A stretch of 64,000 bases of DNA from Hortaea werneckii (Eukaryota; Ascomycota; Dothideomycetes; Mycosphaerellales; Teratosphaeriaceae): the NCBI GenBank assembly GCA_037044905.1, contig JBAOKB010000018.1:17949-81948 (forward strand), written 5' to 3'. Each line of letters begins with the position of its first letter. The stretch's first letter is position 1. The translations under genes were made by a program, and so were the position numbers. Below are positions 1 through 10,811 of the stretch, one piece after another. Under the pieces are notes generated by a model that worked only from the letters and a program-made list of their open reading frames with translations, had not been told where the DNA came from and ran no database searches.

Positions 1-416
1 TCGACCGAAAACACGATCGTGGGACTTGAGAATTGAGAGATGGTAGAAGGGAAAGAAATATCAACGTGAGCTTCTTGTGCAATGGTTCCAGGGACTATCA
101 ATCACAGTAGAAGCGATACAAATGCTATCAATATTGACAAGTACTCATGCCATATAGCTCTATGACCGCTTTGCCACATCACCTTCACCTCGCGGCCGCT
201 AAAATGAATGAGCCGATCACAGTGGCCATTACCCGCTCACACTTCTTTGCCAATGTGAAGGTGATGCTCTAGCAACTTGCTTCACTTTCACATGATAAGT
301 CTTGTTCACTGATCCAGACGACGAGTTTGATCAACATCGAACCCACCCACTCTGTTATAAAGTTTCTTGAGCTTCTTGCATAGCTCTCAATCTTTCATAC
401 GAAACACCGAAGCATC
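1..416. other. Intergenic, upstream of first ORF
   Basis: No gene seen. A TATA-like ttataaag lies at 355-362, about 55 bp before the ATG at 417, and is the only promoter-like element I can point to. Confidence 0.4.
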
Positions 417-803
417 ATGAAAAACAACAACAACTCCCTCATATCTCATCAAGCTGTCCAAAGTGACGACCAGCCCACTGAAATAGCAGCTGCGACTACC
501 GACTTTTGCAGCTTCGAAACTTGCTCTACTGCATCAGCGACACCGCAAGACGACAAAGTTTTCCAACGAGAATTCATGGTCCCTGATTCAATTCAGGAGG
601 AAATAAACTTCCTCGTCGATCCCTTATTCGAAATTGCGACCAACGCCTATTCGATGAAGCAGAACTCACCGTGGTGGCAGAGCTCCATACGGCGAAAGGT
701 TGAGATCATACACACCGGTAGACTTCACCGTGACTTCCGCGGCAGGACGGAGTCGGGGCCGCAAAGGGGAAATTCACCGGGTTCGAGCAGATTCTCAGGA
801 TAA
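417..803 (+). CDS. Hypothetical ORF, 128 aa, frame uncertain
   Basis: The ATG at 417 opens a 128-codon frame with a polar N-terminus (Asn, Ser, Thr, Asp rich) and no recognised domain. From about 700 a second frame, shifted by one base, stays open to 990 and reads as a polar, charged stretch (acidic end DGEGEKET), which looks more protein-like than the last 30 residues of the first frame. Either a short intron or a one-base frameshift may join the two; I found no splice pair long enough to be convincing. It borders a decayed repeat, so it may be a relic. Function unknown. Confidence 0.3.
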   Translation: MKNNNNSLISHQAVQSDDQPTEIAAATTDFCSFETCSTASATPQDDKVFQREFMVPDSIQEEINFLVDPLFEIATNAYSMKQNSPWWQSSIRRKVEIIHTGRLHRDFRGRTESGPQRGNSPGSSRFSG

Positions 804-990
804 AACGCTGGCTTTGATGGCTTCTAGAGTGAATGAGGTAGTTCATACGGATGAAATAGGGGCCGGGAGTTTAAAGGATTTCTCAGAGAATCAAGTGCGT
901 AAGATCCTGGATGGAAGTGCGACAGATATGGCTTCAGGGGACCCCAAACAAGCCGCTGATCAGGATGGCGAAGGAGAGAAAGAGACTTAG

Positions 991-1490
991 AAGTGACTTT
1001 ATAAGCCGGCTGCCCACCATTTCTTAGCAAGTCATGAGGGTTGCTGGGTCAAAGCATTGTGGGGAGTCGAAAAGAAGACATTGGCTTATCTTGGGCATTT
1101 GAGGATTCAACAGCTCTACGTACCACGTTACCAGAACATACCCAGCTCGATCCGGCATACTCTCCCGGTACTGTTCAATTACGTAGACCCACCCGTTAGA
1201 GTCATCTCCGTTGATCGTGCACCTATGACCTTCCCCAAGCGCCCTCTTCCGGCCTTGCCTCCGCAGGTACTACTTTACAAATCCAGATGCGAGTGGGCCC
1301 TCTTCCGCTCCATTATTAGCATATGCTTTCGCAAAGGCAGTGGACTCTACCTCGAACTAGTATCGATTATCAACGAGACGCTTAAATCTTTACTTGTCCC
1401 CTATAAGCACCGTCAGAAATGTATCTTCATCCTGTTCGGTAAAGACCAGCCTTATGTCTAATGCCTATACTCCGATATGCATTTTGGATT
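991..1490. other. Gap without a supported gene
   Basis: A 134-codon frame (1057-1461) is open on the plus strand but starts with TTG, has no recognisable domain, and sits at the edge of the decayed repeat. I do not call it a gene. Confidence 0.4.
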
Positions 1491-2579
1491 TACATAATAG
1501 CACAGATCCACGCCATATTTGGAGCCGCGCAGCTCCAAGAGTCGCCGACTATTAGAAGGGTCCGCTCGTTTAGTGCCCGCTACTCGAAAAGTGCGAGCAT
1601 TAGAAGCGCAATTCGCGTAGAGTGTTAAAGTCTTTTAGTGTCGCTCTACTAATAAGCTGTTTTGCCGGGTGCTTTAGAGACTTCGAGATTAAGGCAAGAC
1701 CTTTAGAAGGCGTCGTAGTACTCGACAAACTCGGGTAACGTCGGTATTATAGGGTGCATTACTATTGCGACACTCTCTGTATAAACTCGAAGTGCCAGAT
1801 AGTAGATGTGGAAGGTTTGGCTATGCGTTGTCATAAGCCCTTTTGCTAAGCCACGGCGTGCCGTTCTTTTCCCGCTGTCGCGCTCCAGGAAGAAAACGAA
1901 GTTTCCGGGTGGCAGCATCAAGAATTAATTGTGCCTCGCGATCCCGCTTTCATACGCAAAGGGAGGTCTGGTCATAAAACCGCCTCGACCTAGTTCATAG
2001 TCCAGGTTCACCGTCGTCTTCTGGCACATCGAGACCATCGTCTTCCCCGGTGTTGATGGCTGTCACTTGGGAGAAAGTGCCGCAGGAGTCATTATTCGGA
2101 ATGAAGAATGCGGGGGACAGCCCATGGCGGTAGTTAATCACCGCCAATAGAGGAATACTAGCAATGTAATAAAGCCTACTGTGCCTTCCGCTATTGCATC
2201 CTGCAGAGACGTGGAATGCAGCACTAAAAGCGGACCCAAAGACAAAGCCGCAGCTTTAAAGTAGCCCCGGTGACTTCTGAAGGTTGTGCAAGAGGAAATC
2301 CATCTCTACGACGCGGTCAACGAACCTTCGCAGCGAAAGAAGCTGAAATGCTTCAAGCCTCGGCGATTTCTTCCCAGCCTTTCTCCCGCTGTTGAAAACT
2401 CGCTGCCCCGCCAAGATTCTCGCTGTGTAGCCTTTTACCACTTCCTATAACGCAGCCCAATCGACGTTAGTACACAGTCCATTGGATGTAGCAAACGGAC
2501 AGACCGCTCGATCCGACAAGGTGGCCGTACACGGGGACTTATCGGTCCGCTTCACAGGAATCGCAGTAGGGGCGTCTGG

Positions 2580-3582
2580 CTAAGAGACAATGTCCAAAGG
2601 CGTCATTATGTGTGTGACAAGTTCTAGCAGCCGCGCGGCTGTCCTAGAGCATCTGGCAAAGATACACTTAGCGAGAAATAGTTGCGTAATGCGTCTATGG
2701 TCCAGCAATCCAGAGCTCGTAACGAAAAGATTAAGCTCGGAAGGGAGTCGATCCTGCTCGTCGTCTGTCGACAGGGTTAACATGTCGCCGTGTTGTTCGT
2801 CAGACCGTCCGACGCGTTGCTCGCAAGACGGGTCGTCAGGAGACAGGTCGCCGGGTTGCTCGTGAGACAGATCGTCGGGTTGCTCACGAGACAGGTCGTT
2901 CGGGTGTTCGCGAGACCGGTCGTTCGGGTGTTCGCAAGACAGGTCGTCAGCTTGCTTACGAGCCAGCTTGGTATGTTGCTCGCGAGACAGATCGTCAAGT
3001 TGCTCGCGAGACAGATCGTCAAGTTGCTCACGAGACAGGTCGTTGGGTTACTCGCAAGACAGGTCGTCAGCTTGCTCGCGAGACAAGTCGTTAGGGTGCT
3101 CGCGAGACAACTCGTTAGGGTGCTCGCGAGTCAACTCGGTAGGTAGACCATGAGGCAGATTAGAAGGTCGCTCACGAAGCAGTCAGAAGGTTGCTCGCGG
3201 CGCACGCGCTGACGCTTAGACTTCTTCGCCGAAGTTCCAGGTACTCGAGGGTCAGAAGCGCTCATGTCCCCTCGACACAATTCGTTTACTGGATCAGGCG
3301 CCCGTTTACGTGACTGACGAGCAGCCGGCGGGACGCTGTAGATAAGGTCGTGGACCTTTTCAGGGACGCCATTGCTGTAGAAGTCGTGGGCGAGCTAGTA
3401 CTCGTGATACGAGTTCGAGGGAAACTCTAGGGTGGCTCGATAACGCGCTCGCTTTGTAGGCTATTGCATCTTTCGTACTCTTCCTCGGCATCGTTGAAGT
3501 GATGCGGCTTGAACCGCGTAAAAAAGTTCGTAGAGAGAGACTGCACAAAGTTAGTAAACTGGGTGCGGAGCAAAGCGGACAT
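2580..3582 (-). pseudogene. Broken reading frame of a decayed element
   Basis: Reading the minus strand from an ATG at 3582 gives about 51 sense codons and a stop. A neighbouring frame then continues from about 3395 through an internal ATG (3265) into a basic stretch (SAKKSKRQRVRREQ). A shift of one base near 3176-3183 is needed to enter the minisatellite, which in this strand encodes variants of an 8-residue unit LDDLSREQ. Remains may extend to about 2580. The order (folded N-terminus, basic segment, long hydrophilic repeat) would fit a structural or gag-like protein of a mobile element, but no family motif is visible, so the class is not established. Confidence 0.4.
2858..3145. repeat. 24-bp minisatellite, about 12 units
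   Basis: Units close to ttgctcgcgagacagatcgt plus four bases repeat every 24 bp, with looser copies on both sides (about 2784-3195). Because 24 is divisible by three, several frames stay open on both strands. Minus-strand translation gives L-D-D-L-S-R-E-Q with conservative changes (PNDLSREQ, ADDLSCEQ, PNELSREH), suggesting this was the coding frame. Confidence 0.8.
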
Positions 3583-4256
3583 AACCAGTTACGATGCGAG
3601 AAGATAGATAGAGGTAGTCGTTCGAAAGAAGTGGAAGAAGAGGTCGGCGTCTTGAAGAGGTGAAGTCGAAACAAGCTCTCCATTGCTGCTTCCGCTTCTG
3701 CTTCCTACACCGTAAGTGAGTCTCCTTGTCTACGTTCGAGAACTAAAGAAGTATGGAGGGAACATTACATAGTAGCAGCATATACTAGAATTGTAACTAG
3801 GGGTCGTACAGTATAATATCTCTCCTGGTCCTACTCCAGATGCCGGCCCCTTTCTGCATATCCCATTTCCTTTGCCCAATATCGCTCGAGGTCGGAAGGA
3901 GAAAGCACGCTGTAGCCTAGCAGCCGGCGGCGCAGCGGCGTCTTAAAGATGCTCCTAACTATAAAGTCTCTCTGTGGCGACGCAGGATTATCTAAATCCA
4001 TAAGCACCGTCTATAGGACCTCTCGCTTACCTACATGAAACCTAACGAGAAGTAATTAGGAAGCCCGGAGGCGAAGGTGGCCGAACAAACCGTTTGGTTG
4101 CGACAAATCATTATACAATTTTGCAAGCAATCGGTAGAAGTTGCGTGAAAGTTATGCCCAGTGCCCAGAGAATATCCCTCTTGTGATGTTTCCTCCGCAA
4201 GAACGGATTTAAAACATTGTTGCAATGCACGTCTCGTTAGGCCTTCCGCAGAAAGC

Positions 4257-5166
4257 TCATTCAGCGTCGTCTGACAGCCAGTTACGGTTGTTGGTCCTTT
4301 CCTTATCGTCGGCTCGTCTGATGAATACCCAGTAGTTGTATGCTCCGGTAAAAGCACCACCCATTGAGTTGCCCAGAATGATAGGAAGCATGCACTTCCA
4401 GAAGAACTGACCCATGGTGAGACGGGCGCCTAGCATCATCCCCGTCGTTCCCAGGTACATGTACTCGACCGTGTGAGGGAACTTGGCGACTGTGCTGATA
4501 ACAAAAGGCAAATGGAGACCTAAAGCTTTCGAAATCCCGTCACGGTTCTGAGTCCCCAAAAGCATAGCAATCGTCACCAGGAAACCACAGCCAAGGGCAC
4601 GGAGGAAAATGACGTGCCACTTGTTATCGGTGATATCGCTATCGACTTGCTCAATGATTCGGGACCGCCAGGGCTCCTCCGTCAGCGTCTCAGTGAAATA
4701 CGACTGAACTCCCGCAAACCAGATAGCGCCAATAAGGTTGCCCGCCAGCGCCACCAGCGTAGATCGGAAGTACTCGAACGCGAACCCCTTGCGGTCCAGT
4801 GCGGTCATGGCCAGCCACTCAATATTATGTTATTATTGTTGCTATAGTAACACTCTAAAGGTTGTTACTTACCATGGGATATCCGGTGAAGAGTTCCGCG
4901 CCGAGGAAGTAAACAACAATCAGGCCTACAGGGAAAGCGGTGCCCTGTAACAGCCGCGAGAGTCCTGGGCTGCTGTCGAAGTCGGGAAAGCCGGTGGCTA
5001 GCACGAGGGCCAGAAGACCGCCCGCCGAAAGTAGTAATCCGCCATAGACGTTCTTCAGGAAAGCAAGTTCGACGGTCTCGCAGAGATGGTGCATACCGAT
5101 TCGCAATGTTTCCACTGCGGCGTCCTCGGGCGTCAATCCGCCTGACGATGGATGGCCATCGGGCAT
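4257..5166 (-). CDS. Formate/nitrite transporter family (FNT) protein
   Basis: Two exons, 5166-4873 and 4817-4257, joined over a 55-nt intron (GTAAGT, phase 0), give 284 aa, the usual FNT size. The join restores ELFTGYPMWLAMTALDRKG, the conserved FNT segment after the third helix; the later GNSMGGAFTGAYNYWVF segment is the second half-repeat counterpart. About six membrane helices are visible. FNT proteins move formate, nitrite or related small anions across the plasma membrane. The tail is short and charged. The gene sits just beside the decayed repeat region and its promoter faces the hypothetical gene at 6361. Formate versus nitrite preference cannot be told from sequence. Confidence 0.9.
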
Positions 5167-5566
5167 GTCGTAGGTATGGGTGGCGACAGCGAGTAGAATT
5201 TGATGGTGGAAATAATTCAGGAACTGATGCAGCAGAATTTCACTTACTGAATTCTTTTCGCAGTGTGACAGGTGACGATTGTGATGAGCATAGGGTGCAT
5301 GGGAAGAAAGTTTATGTGCCGGGAAGTGTAGGTGGTGATGTCAAACCGGGTATGGTCTTGCCTTAAGGCACCAAAATTGCCAACACATTGTGGAAGGGCC
5401 ATGTATTCCAGGTATTATACAGTACCAAGGGCACAATCGATACTCTGCTAAGTAATACTATGCGCTATTGAAACTCACAGCCGTTGCTCAATTCCACATT
5501 CTAGTCATCCGGTCCCATTGGCATCCCACACGTTCTCCACGCCGAAAGTCATCCGCCGCGAAGTCT
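5167..5566. other. Intergenic between two minus-strand genes
   Basis: 5' region of the FNT gene and 3' region of the upstream gene. No further feature seen. Confidence 0.5.
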
Positions 5567-6361
5567 TCATTCGACATCATCAATGGAATCCAGTAGCGCT
5601 CTTGCCGCCCTATCTTGTTCAGCCTTGATCTTCTCAATACGACGATTGCGCGCCTGTTCGCTCTTTGCAACCTTGTGCATGTTTGCAAGGTACTCAGCAT
5701 AGCTCGCCGTAGCAACTTGGCCGCGAAGCTTTGCAGCACGGGGCTGGAGAGTCTTAGGGACGGACAAGATTGCCTGGACCTTGTCAGTATTGATGGGCAG
5801 ACGCAATATCAGCCCGCCGCCATCAGTGATTGCGGGCCTGATCGTTCCCAACTGACTTATATCGTTCTCAGCCCGAGCAGCTTCGAAGAAAGCCCTGACT
5901 TGCCTGCTAGACATTCCCAGAGGTTGAACTGCTTCATTGATGCTTTGCTCGATCTTCTCTTCGATGATGGAGCTGGTGACTTCGAACGTGTTTGCAAGAG
6001 CACGAGAGTTGTGCTTGGTCGCAAGATTCAGAAAGGCTTGAGCGGGTAGGTCTTCGAGTTGCTGCGATCGTGGCTTGTCAGTGTCAATCATCAGCAGATC
6101 ATCGTCTTCCTCATCATCAGCAGGACTCTCATCGTTACCGCTTTCTTGAAAGTCTGTCATCTCCGTGTCTCCGTTGAATGTAGCTTGGCCACCTACGCCG
6201 CTATGCTCATGAGACCCGACAGTCTGAAAGCTTGACGGGTTTGATGAGACTGCTGCGCTTCCAGACCCAGAAAGGTCGAAGGAAAGGTGGTTAGTGGCTC
6301 CTGTCTGGGGAAATATGCGAGTGTCATTGTGGCTCTTGGAGCCAGTCGAGTGGTCAGACAT
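5567..6361 (-). CDS. Hypothetical protein, 264 aa, disordered N-terminus
   Basis: Single exon from the ATG at 6361. Residues 1-100 are Ser/Asn/Gly rich with an acidic run (ESPADDEEDDDLLMIDTD) and look disordered. Residues about 105-265 are predicted mainly helical, with a charged C-terminal stretch (SEQARNRRIEKIKAEQDRAAR). No catalytic motif, signal peptide or membrane segment is seen. I do not recognise the family. The uninterrupted frame, coding-like composition and clean ATG support a real gene; localisation and role are unknown. Confidence 0.65.
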   Translation of the reverse strand: MSDHSTGSKSHNDTRIFPQTGATNHLSFDLSGSGSAAVSSNPSSFQTVGSHEHSGVGGQATFNGDTEMTDFQESGNDESPADDEEDDDLLMIDTDKPRSQQLEDLPAQAFLNLATKHNSRALANTFEVTSSIIEEKIEQSINEAVQPLGMSSRQVRAFFEAARAENDISQLGTIRPAITDGGGLILRLPINTDKVQAILSVPKTLQPRAAKLRGQVATASYAEYLANMHKVAKSEQARNRRIEKIKAEQDRAARALLDSIDDVE

Positions 6362-7948
6362 GGTGATGTAGGACTTGATGATGCAAGGGTGTCAATTCGT
6401 CTGTGTGCTTTAACGTAGCAAAGGTGTTTCGTTCTGTACAAATCACCATCGGTTTTGGTGGGAAGGGGATGCATTTATCACTTGCTGCCATTGCAATACT
6501 CATTGGGGCATAATAGCTTTGTTCAGGAAAACAATGTCTTGAGTAGTCGGGCGGCAATCGACTACACCAAGTGCTGAAAGCTGCGGCGAACAAGGCATTG
6601 TTCACCTGTTAACAACTCAACGACGGCGGAGCCAATTTGCAGGGGCTTTGATTGCTGTCTCTTTACCTCCGAAACGAAGAGGCCTTTTCATTGCCGGTAA
6701 TGACCATACGTGCTACCTGACAAGAAAGTCGGCTTTCGAAAGTTGAGCACTTGAGGGTAGCGCATGAGGCAGCACATGAAAGAGCTCTTCTTTGGCACAA
6801 AGCGCATGGAAGCCACCAATTGAAGCAGGCTTCTGATGATCCATATTTGTTCGACCTCGATAGCCAGGGGCATGAAGGAGTGTCGAGCCAGAAAATATGT
6901 GGGGGTGTTAAGGACCCGTGAGTGATCAAAAAGTCGATGCACTCAGACATGCGCTCCGTGGTCTGTAACTTCTTTGGCGGGTGCAAAAACAAAACTTTGT
7001 GCCATTGTGTTCTCCAAGCGAGTGTACTTCATCACATGGCTGAAATGGTGAGTTTGCTACGAGTGTGTCGCTCGGCTCCAGCCGAACATGCCGGCTCCAC
7101 AGGTCTTGAACTTGGAGATACAGCAGTAGATACAACGTGCGGCTGACAGGCACGCGGCAGGGGCACTCCAATCGTCATCCAGCTCTTGACCTCAAGCGCA
7201 ATTATCGCAATCATGAAAAATTCCTTGCTTGAAAGGAAGATTCAACCAATCTCCAAGAGTCACATTACTTCTATCAGGTTAATCTGTATGGGAACCCCAC
7301 CCGGCCGCCAGCCTCCACTTTTCTAATGGCCTTCCCCAAGTAGCCTAGTTGGAGAAGTCTACTGTATCTCTCTACTCTCTGTGCCTCTCCTCGCGACGTC
7401 ATGGCCGTCGATCTACACCATCGCATCTGCAAGCATTTGCCAGGGTCATACGCGATCTGACACCGCTTTGCTTGGCCTGCTGTCGCACTGGACTCTGGTG
7501 CCAATCATAATGGTTGAAGAGAGACTGCTCCGCGTCCCACACGGCCACTACGCGGAGGTCGAGGAAGCCGAAGGAGCAAACTCCACTTCAGAAGCTACAG
7601 CCGCTTGACTAGCCATCTCACGCTTTGCGGGAACAGGCAGCTCACTCTGATAAGAGCCATATGGATGGCTGGTGCCTGGCAGAAGATTTGCACAGGACCA
7701 TTGATACCACCAGATGACGAGCCGGGCAACGGACCAGCTCAGGCAGCTCAAGCGTATCTGGTTGCGTTGTGCATGCAGTAGTAGGAAGCAAATCCTGATG
7801 TGGCGAGCAGTAGGTTCAATTGATCTGAGGCTACAAGAAGCTGTCAATGGTAGGTCAGCATTCCACTTCTTCTTTCTCTCAGCTGCCTTTGTAGGTTCTT
7901 GGTGGTGCGAGCTTGCTTTGTCTTGTTATTGCTGCATCACTGCTTGTC
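6362..7948. other. Long gap (1.6 kb) without supported gene
   Basis: Several frames of 60-120 codons are open on both strands but none has a recognisable domain, good start context and sensible splice sites. It holds the promoters of the divergent genes at 6361 and 7949. No RNA gene or repeat seen. Confidence 0.4.
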
Positions 7949-10111
7949 ATGGTTTGGAAGAATCTCTTGGCCGCTACGGCCGCAACATTGCTGGCTGCAG
8001 AGCCAGCAAATGCCCTCAAAGGCTCCCGCGACCCTCTTCTGCCACGGAAGCAGTACGCCCGTGCGGTAGACAGGAGTGAGGCCACGCAGAACGCTGCTCG
8101 CAACTTGAAGAGACAGTATATCCCAGCGAACGCCACCGATATCAAGACTATCATCACTCCCACGGGAGCTCAAATCAGGTACAAGGAGCCGGGGAAGGAA
8201 GGCGTATGCGAGACGACACCAGGTCAGTAATGAAGTTCTTCATCTGCTTATACGCGCCGCCTATCGTTCCAAAGCTGACAAAACTAAAAAGGTGTCAACT
8301 CCTACTCCGGCTACATTGACCTTGCCCCCGATGTCCACAGCTTCTTCTGGTTCTTTGAAAGTCGTCAAGATCCCGCCAACGACCCTATCACTCTCTGGTT
8401 GAACGGTGGACCCGGTAGTGACAGTTTGATTGGTCTCTTCCAAGAACTCGGCCCTTGCCGTATCACTGAGAACCTCACGTCCACCATCAATCCTTGGAGC
8501 TGGAACAATGTCTCCAACGTGCTGTTCCTCAGCCAGCCATTTGGTGTTGGCTTCAGCTACCAAGACCAAGAAATCGGTAGCCTCAACCCCTACACAGGCG
8601 GTTTTCTCAACGCTAGTCAGGCCAATGTGACTGGAAGGTATCCTACGTTGGAGCCTGAAGAAGGCGGTTCAATCGACACCACCGATCTGGCGGCGATGGC
8701 TGCATGGGAGACCATCCAGGGATTCCTGTCCGGTCTACCTCAGCTCGCTGCTGATGTTGGCACGGAGAAGGTCTTCAATCTGTGGACCGAGTCTTATGGA
8801 GGTCACTACGGCCCTGCCTTTTACCACTACTTCTACGAACAGAATGAGAAGATCAAGAACGCTACCATGCCGGGATACAGGTTGCGCATGGACACGCTAG
8901 GCATTGGGAACGGTATCATCGATGAAGCCATTCAAGCTGAGTACTACCCCGAGTACGCAGTGAACAACACATACGGCATCAAGGTGTACAATGACACTGT
9001 CTACGACTACGCGAGGTTTGCTACTTTCATGGTTGGCGGGTAAGAAGCTATCTTTGTCTCCAGGTCTCTTGAATCTTTCGCTGACCCAGTGTCTAGTTGC
9101 TACTCCCAGATTCGGACTTGCCGTGCTGCTGCGTCGTATGTCCGTGGCGGTCTGATCGATGATGACCAAACCATCACCGAAGCCGCTGTCCGGCAGCTCG
9201 ATGTGGCCAGTATTTGTTCAGAAGCACAAGCCATGTGTCGTGATAGCGTGGAATCGATGTACTACAACTATGGTGACAGAGGTATGTCACCGAACGCAAA
9301 TCCCCCCCCCCCCCCCCCCCCCCTTTTTTTTTTTTTTTTTCTTTTTGCGACCACCCAAAAACCCCGGCGAATGTGGAAGACGACAACTCTACAGCAATTC
9401 GACATCGTTCAGGAATACTGACAAGTCTAATCAGGTACTTATGACATCCGCCACCCATCCAACGATCCAACTCCGCCATCCTATTTCGAGGACTACCTCA
9501 ACACAGCCTTTGTGCAGAACGCTCTGGGCGTCAGTCTCAACTACACGACCTCAAATTCAGACATATATTGGGCGTTTCAAGACACCGGTGACTTCATCTA
9601 CTCCAATTTCCTCGAAGATCTGGAGACAATCCTCGACCTGGGCGTGCGGGTGAACCTTTTCTACGGCGACGCGGACTACATCTGCAACTGGTTCGGCGGC
9701 GAGGCAGTCGCCAACGCGCTCAACTACACCAACACGGCTGAGTTCGCCGCCGCCGGTTACGTCCCCTTCACGTACAACGGCATCGAGTACGGCGAGACGA
9801 AGGAGTACGGCAACTTCAGCTTCACGCGCATCTACGAAGCCGGCCACGAAGTCCCCTATTACCAACCGCAGGCCGCCTTGGCCCTCTTCAATCGCACTAT
9901 CAACCACGTCAACATCGCCGATGGTACAATGCCCGTGACGGGAAACCTTTCGACGAACGGCTCCCCGAACGCCACCCACACCCATTCCTATTACAGCCTG
10001 CCCCCGACCAGCAGCGCTGCGTATGCCGAGTATAGCTCGAGCCTGATCTCGTACTATAGCTCTCTTGACCAGGCTACGCCGATGGGTACCATGACGAGTT
10101 CGATGGCCTAG
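7949..10111 (+). CDS. Secreted serine carboxypeptidase (peptidase S10)
   Basis: Four exons (7949-8222, 8292-9039, 9097-9281, 9435-10111) give 627 aa. Residues 1-23 form a signal peptide. S10 hallmarks are in order: substrate-binding WLNGGPGSDS (about 127-136), nucleophile Ser259 in WTESYGGHYGP, the catalytic-Asp segment GDADYICNW (about 480-488) and His540 in EAGHEVPYYQP. Many NxS/T sites and a Ser/Thr/Tyr-rich C-terminal tail suggest a glycosylated, secreted or wall-associated enzyme that trims C-terminal residues from peptides. GGPGSD replaces the common GGPGSS, and WTESYGG the common GESYGG, so specificity may differ from vacuolar CPY. The third intron is 153 nt and contains a pure C22T17 tract. 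The first ATG giving a signal peptide was chosen; an in-frame ATG at 7913 also exists. Confidence 0.93.
9302..9340. repeat. C22T17 homopolymer pair inside an intron
   Basis: Twenty-two C followed at once by seventeen T, then CTTTTT, within the third intron (9282-9434) of the carboxypeptidase gene. The minus strand is a 39-nt pure purine tract (A17G22), able in principle to form triplex or G-rich structures. Confidence 0.9.
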
Positions 10112-10811
10112 GAAAGTCGTTTTTTATCACAGACAGCTGCGCGAACGTGGTCGATGAACCTCGTCGACGACGTGAGAGGAAGATTTAATTAATGACGAAT
10201 GATTAATGTACATAAAGACGAGAGTTGAAAACGAGCAATGAAAAAGGTCCCTCTGAAGAGATCGACTTCCTCTTCTTCCTTTGGTGCTTCTTTTTTTTTT
10301 TTTTTTCGACCTTTTCCAACTCTTATTTACTCCCCTTTCTCTACTGCGTCGTTTCTAGCATCTGGTCTACTTTCTCAAGTCTGGGACTTGACACAAGAAG
10401 CATCGGCAATAGGTAACGTAAGAGTGGTCGGTAAGATTGCGGTAGGAGATATAGAGAAGATGGTAGTTTCATTAGACATTGTCCCTACCTACTGACTGCA
10501 CGTATGCATTTCCAAACCTTTCTTAATAGCCATAAAGAGTTCCATTTGCTTTGGGAGGAAAGATCAGTGGGTTGGAGGCCGAGCCCCGAATCCCAACCGT
10601 CCTCGCAAGCTCCTCATTTGGAAGCTAACCCGACTACTTTCATTCATCGGGCTTCCAAAATGGATAACCATACAGTTTTCCTCCCATACTTTCCTCATTC
10701 CCGCATTCCAAGAAATTGTCTTTTCCCATGGTATCATTCTAACAAAAAGGAAATAAGAAAGAAGCTAGACACCTTCGTACTCGTTTTTCCTTACGAGTCC
10801 GTACGTTCCAT
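10112..10811. other. Convergent intergenic region
   Basis: 3' flanks of the carboxypeptidase (+) and MARVEL (-) genes. Contains a T16 tract at 10291-10306. No gene supported. Confidence 0.5.

Larger units (their letters stand above)
1490..4030. repeat. Decayed, RIP-like repetitive region
   Basis: The base composition differs from the rest of the window: TpA is common and CpA/TpG are scarce while CpG is kept. My hand count in 1501-1740 gives about 18 TpA against 8 ApT, and (CpA+TpG) about 18 against (ApC+GpT) about 28, which falls in the range usually read as repeat-induced point mutation. No long intact gene is present; all frames are short. I could not find terminal repeats by eye. The minus strand carries remains of one reading frame (3582 to about 2580) with an internal minisatellite. 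Inferred to be a dead transposable element, class unknown. Confidence 0.55.

Noticed and set aside
1057..1461. 134-codon plus-strand frame
   Set aside because: Begins with TTG, no domain, at the edge of a decayed repeat.
2777..3153. Open frames of the minisatellite on plus and minus strands (SRDRSSSC, LARQIVKL, LASNLTIC repeats)
   Set aside because: They are frame shadows of one 24-bp repeat; only the LDDLSREQ frame shows conservative changes.
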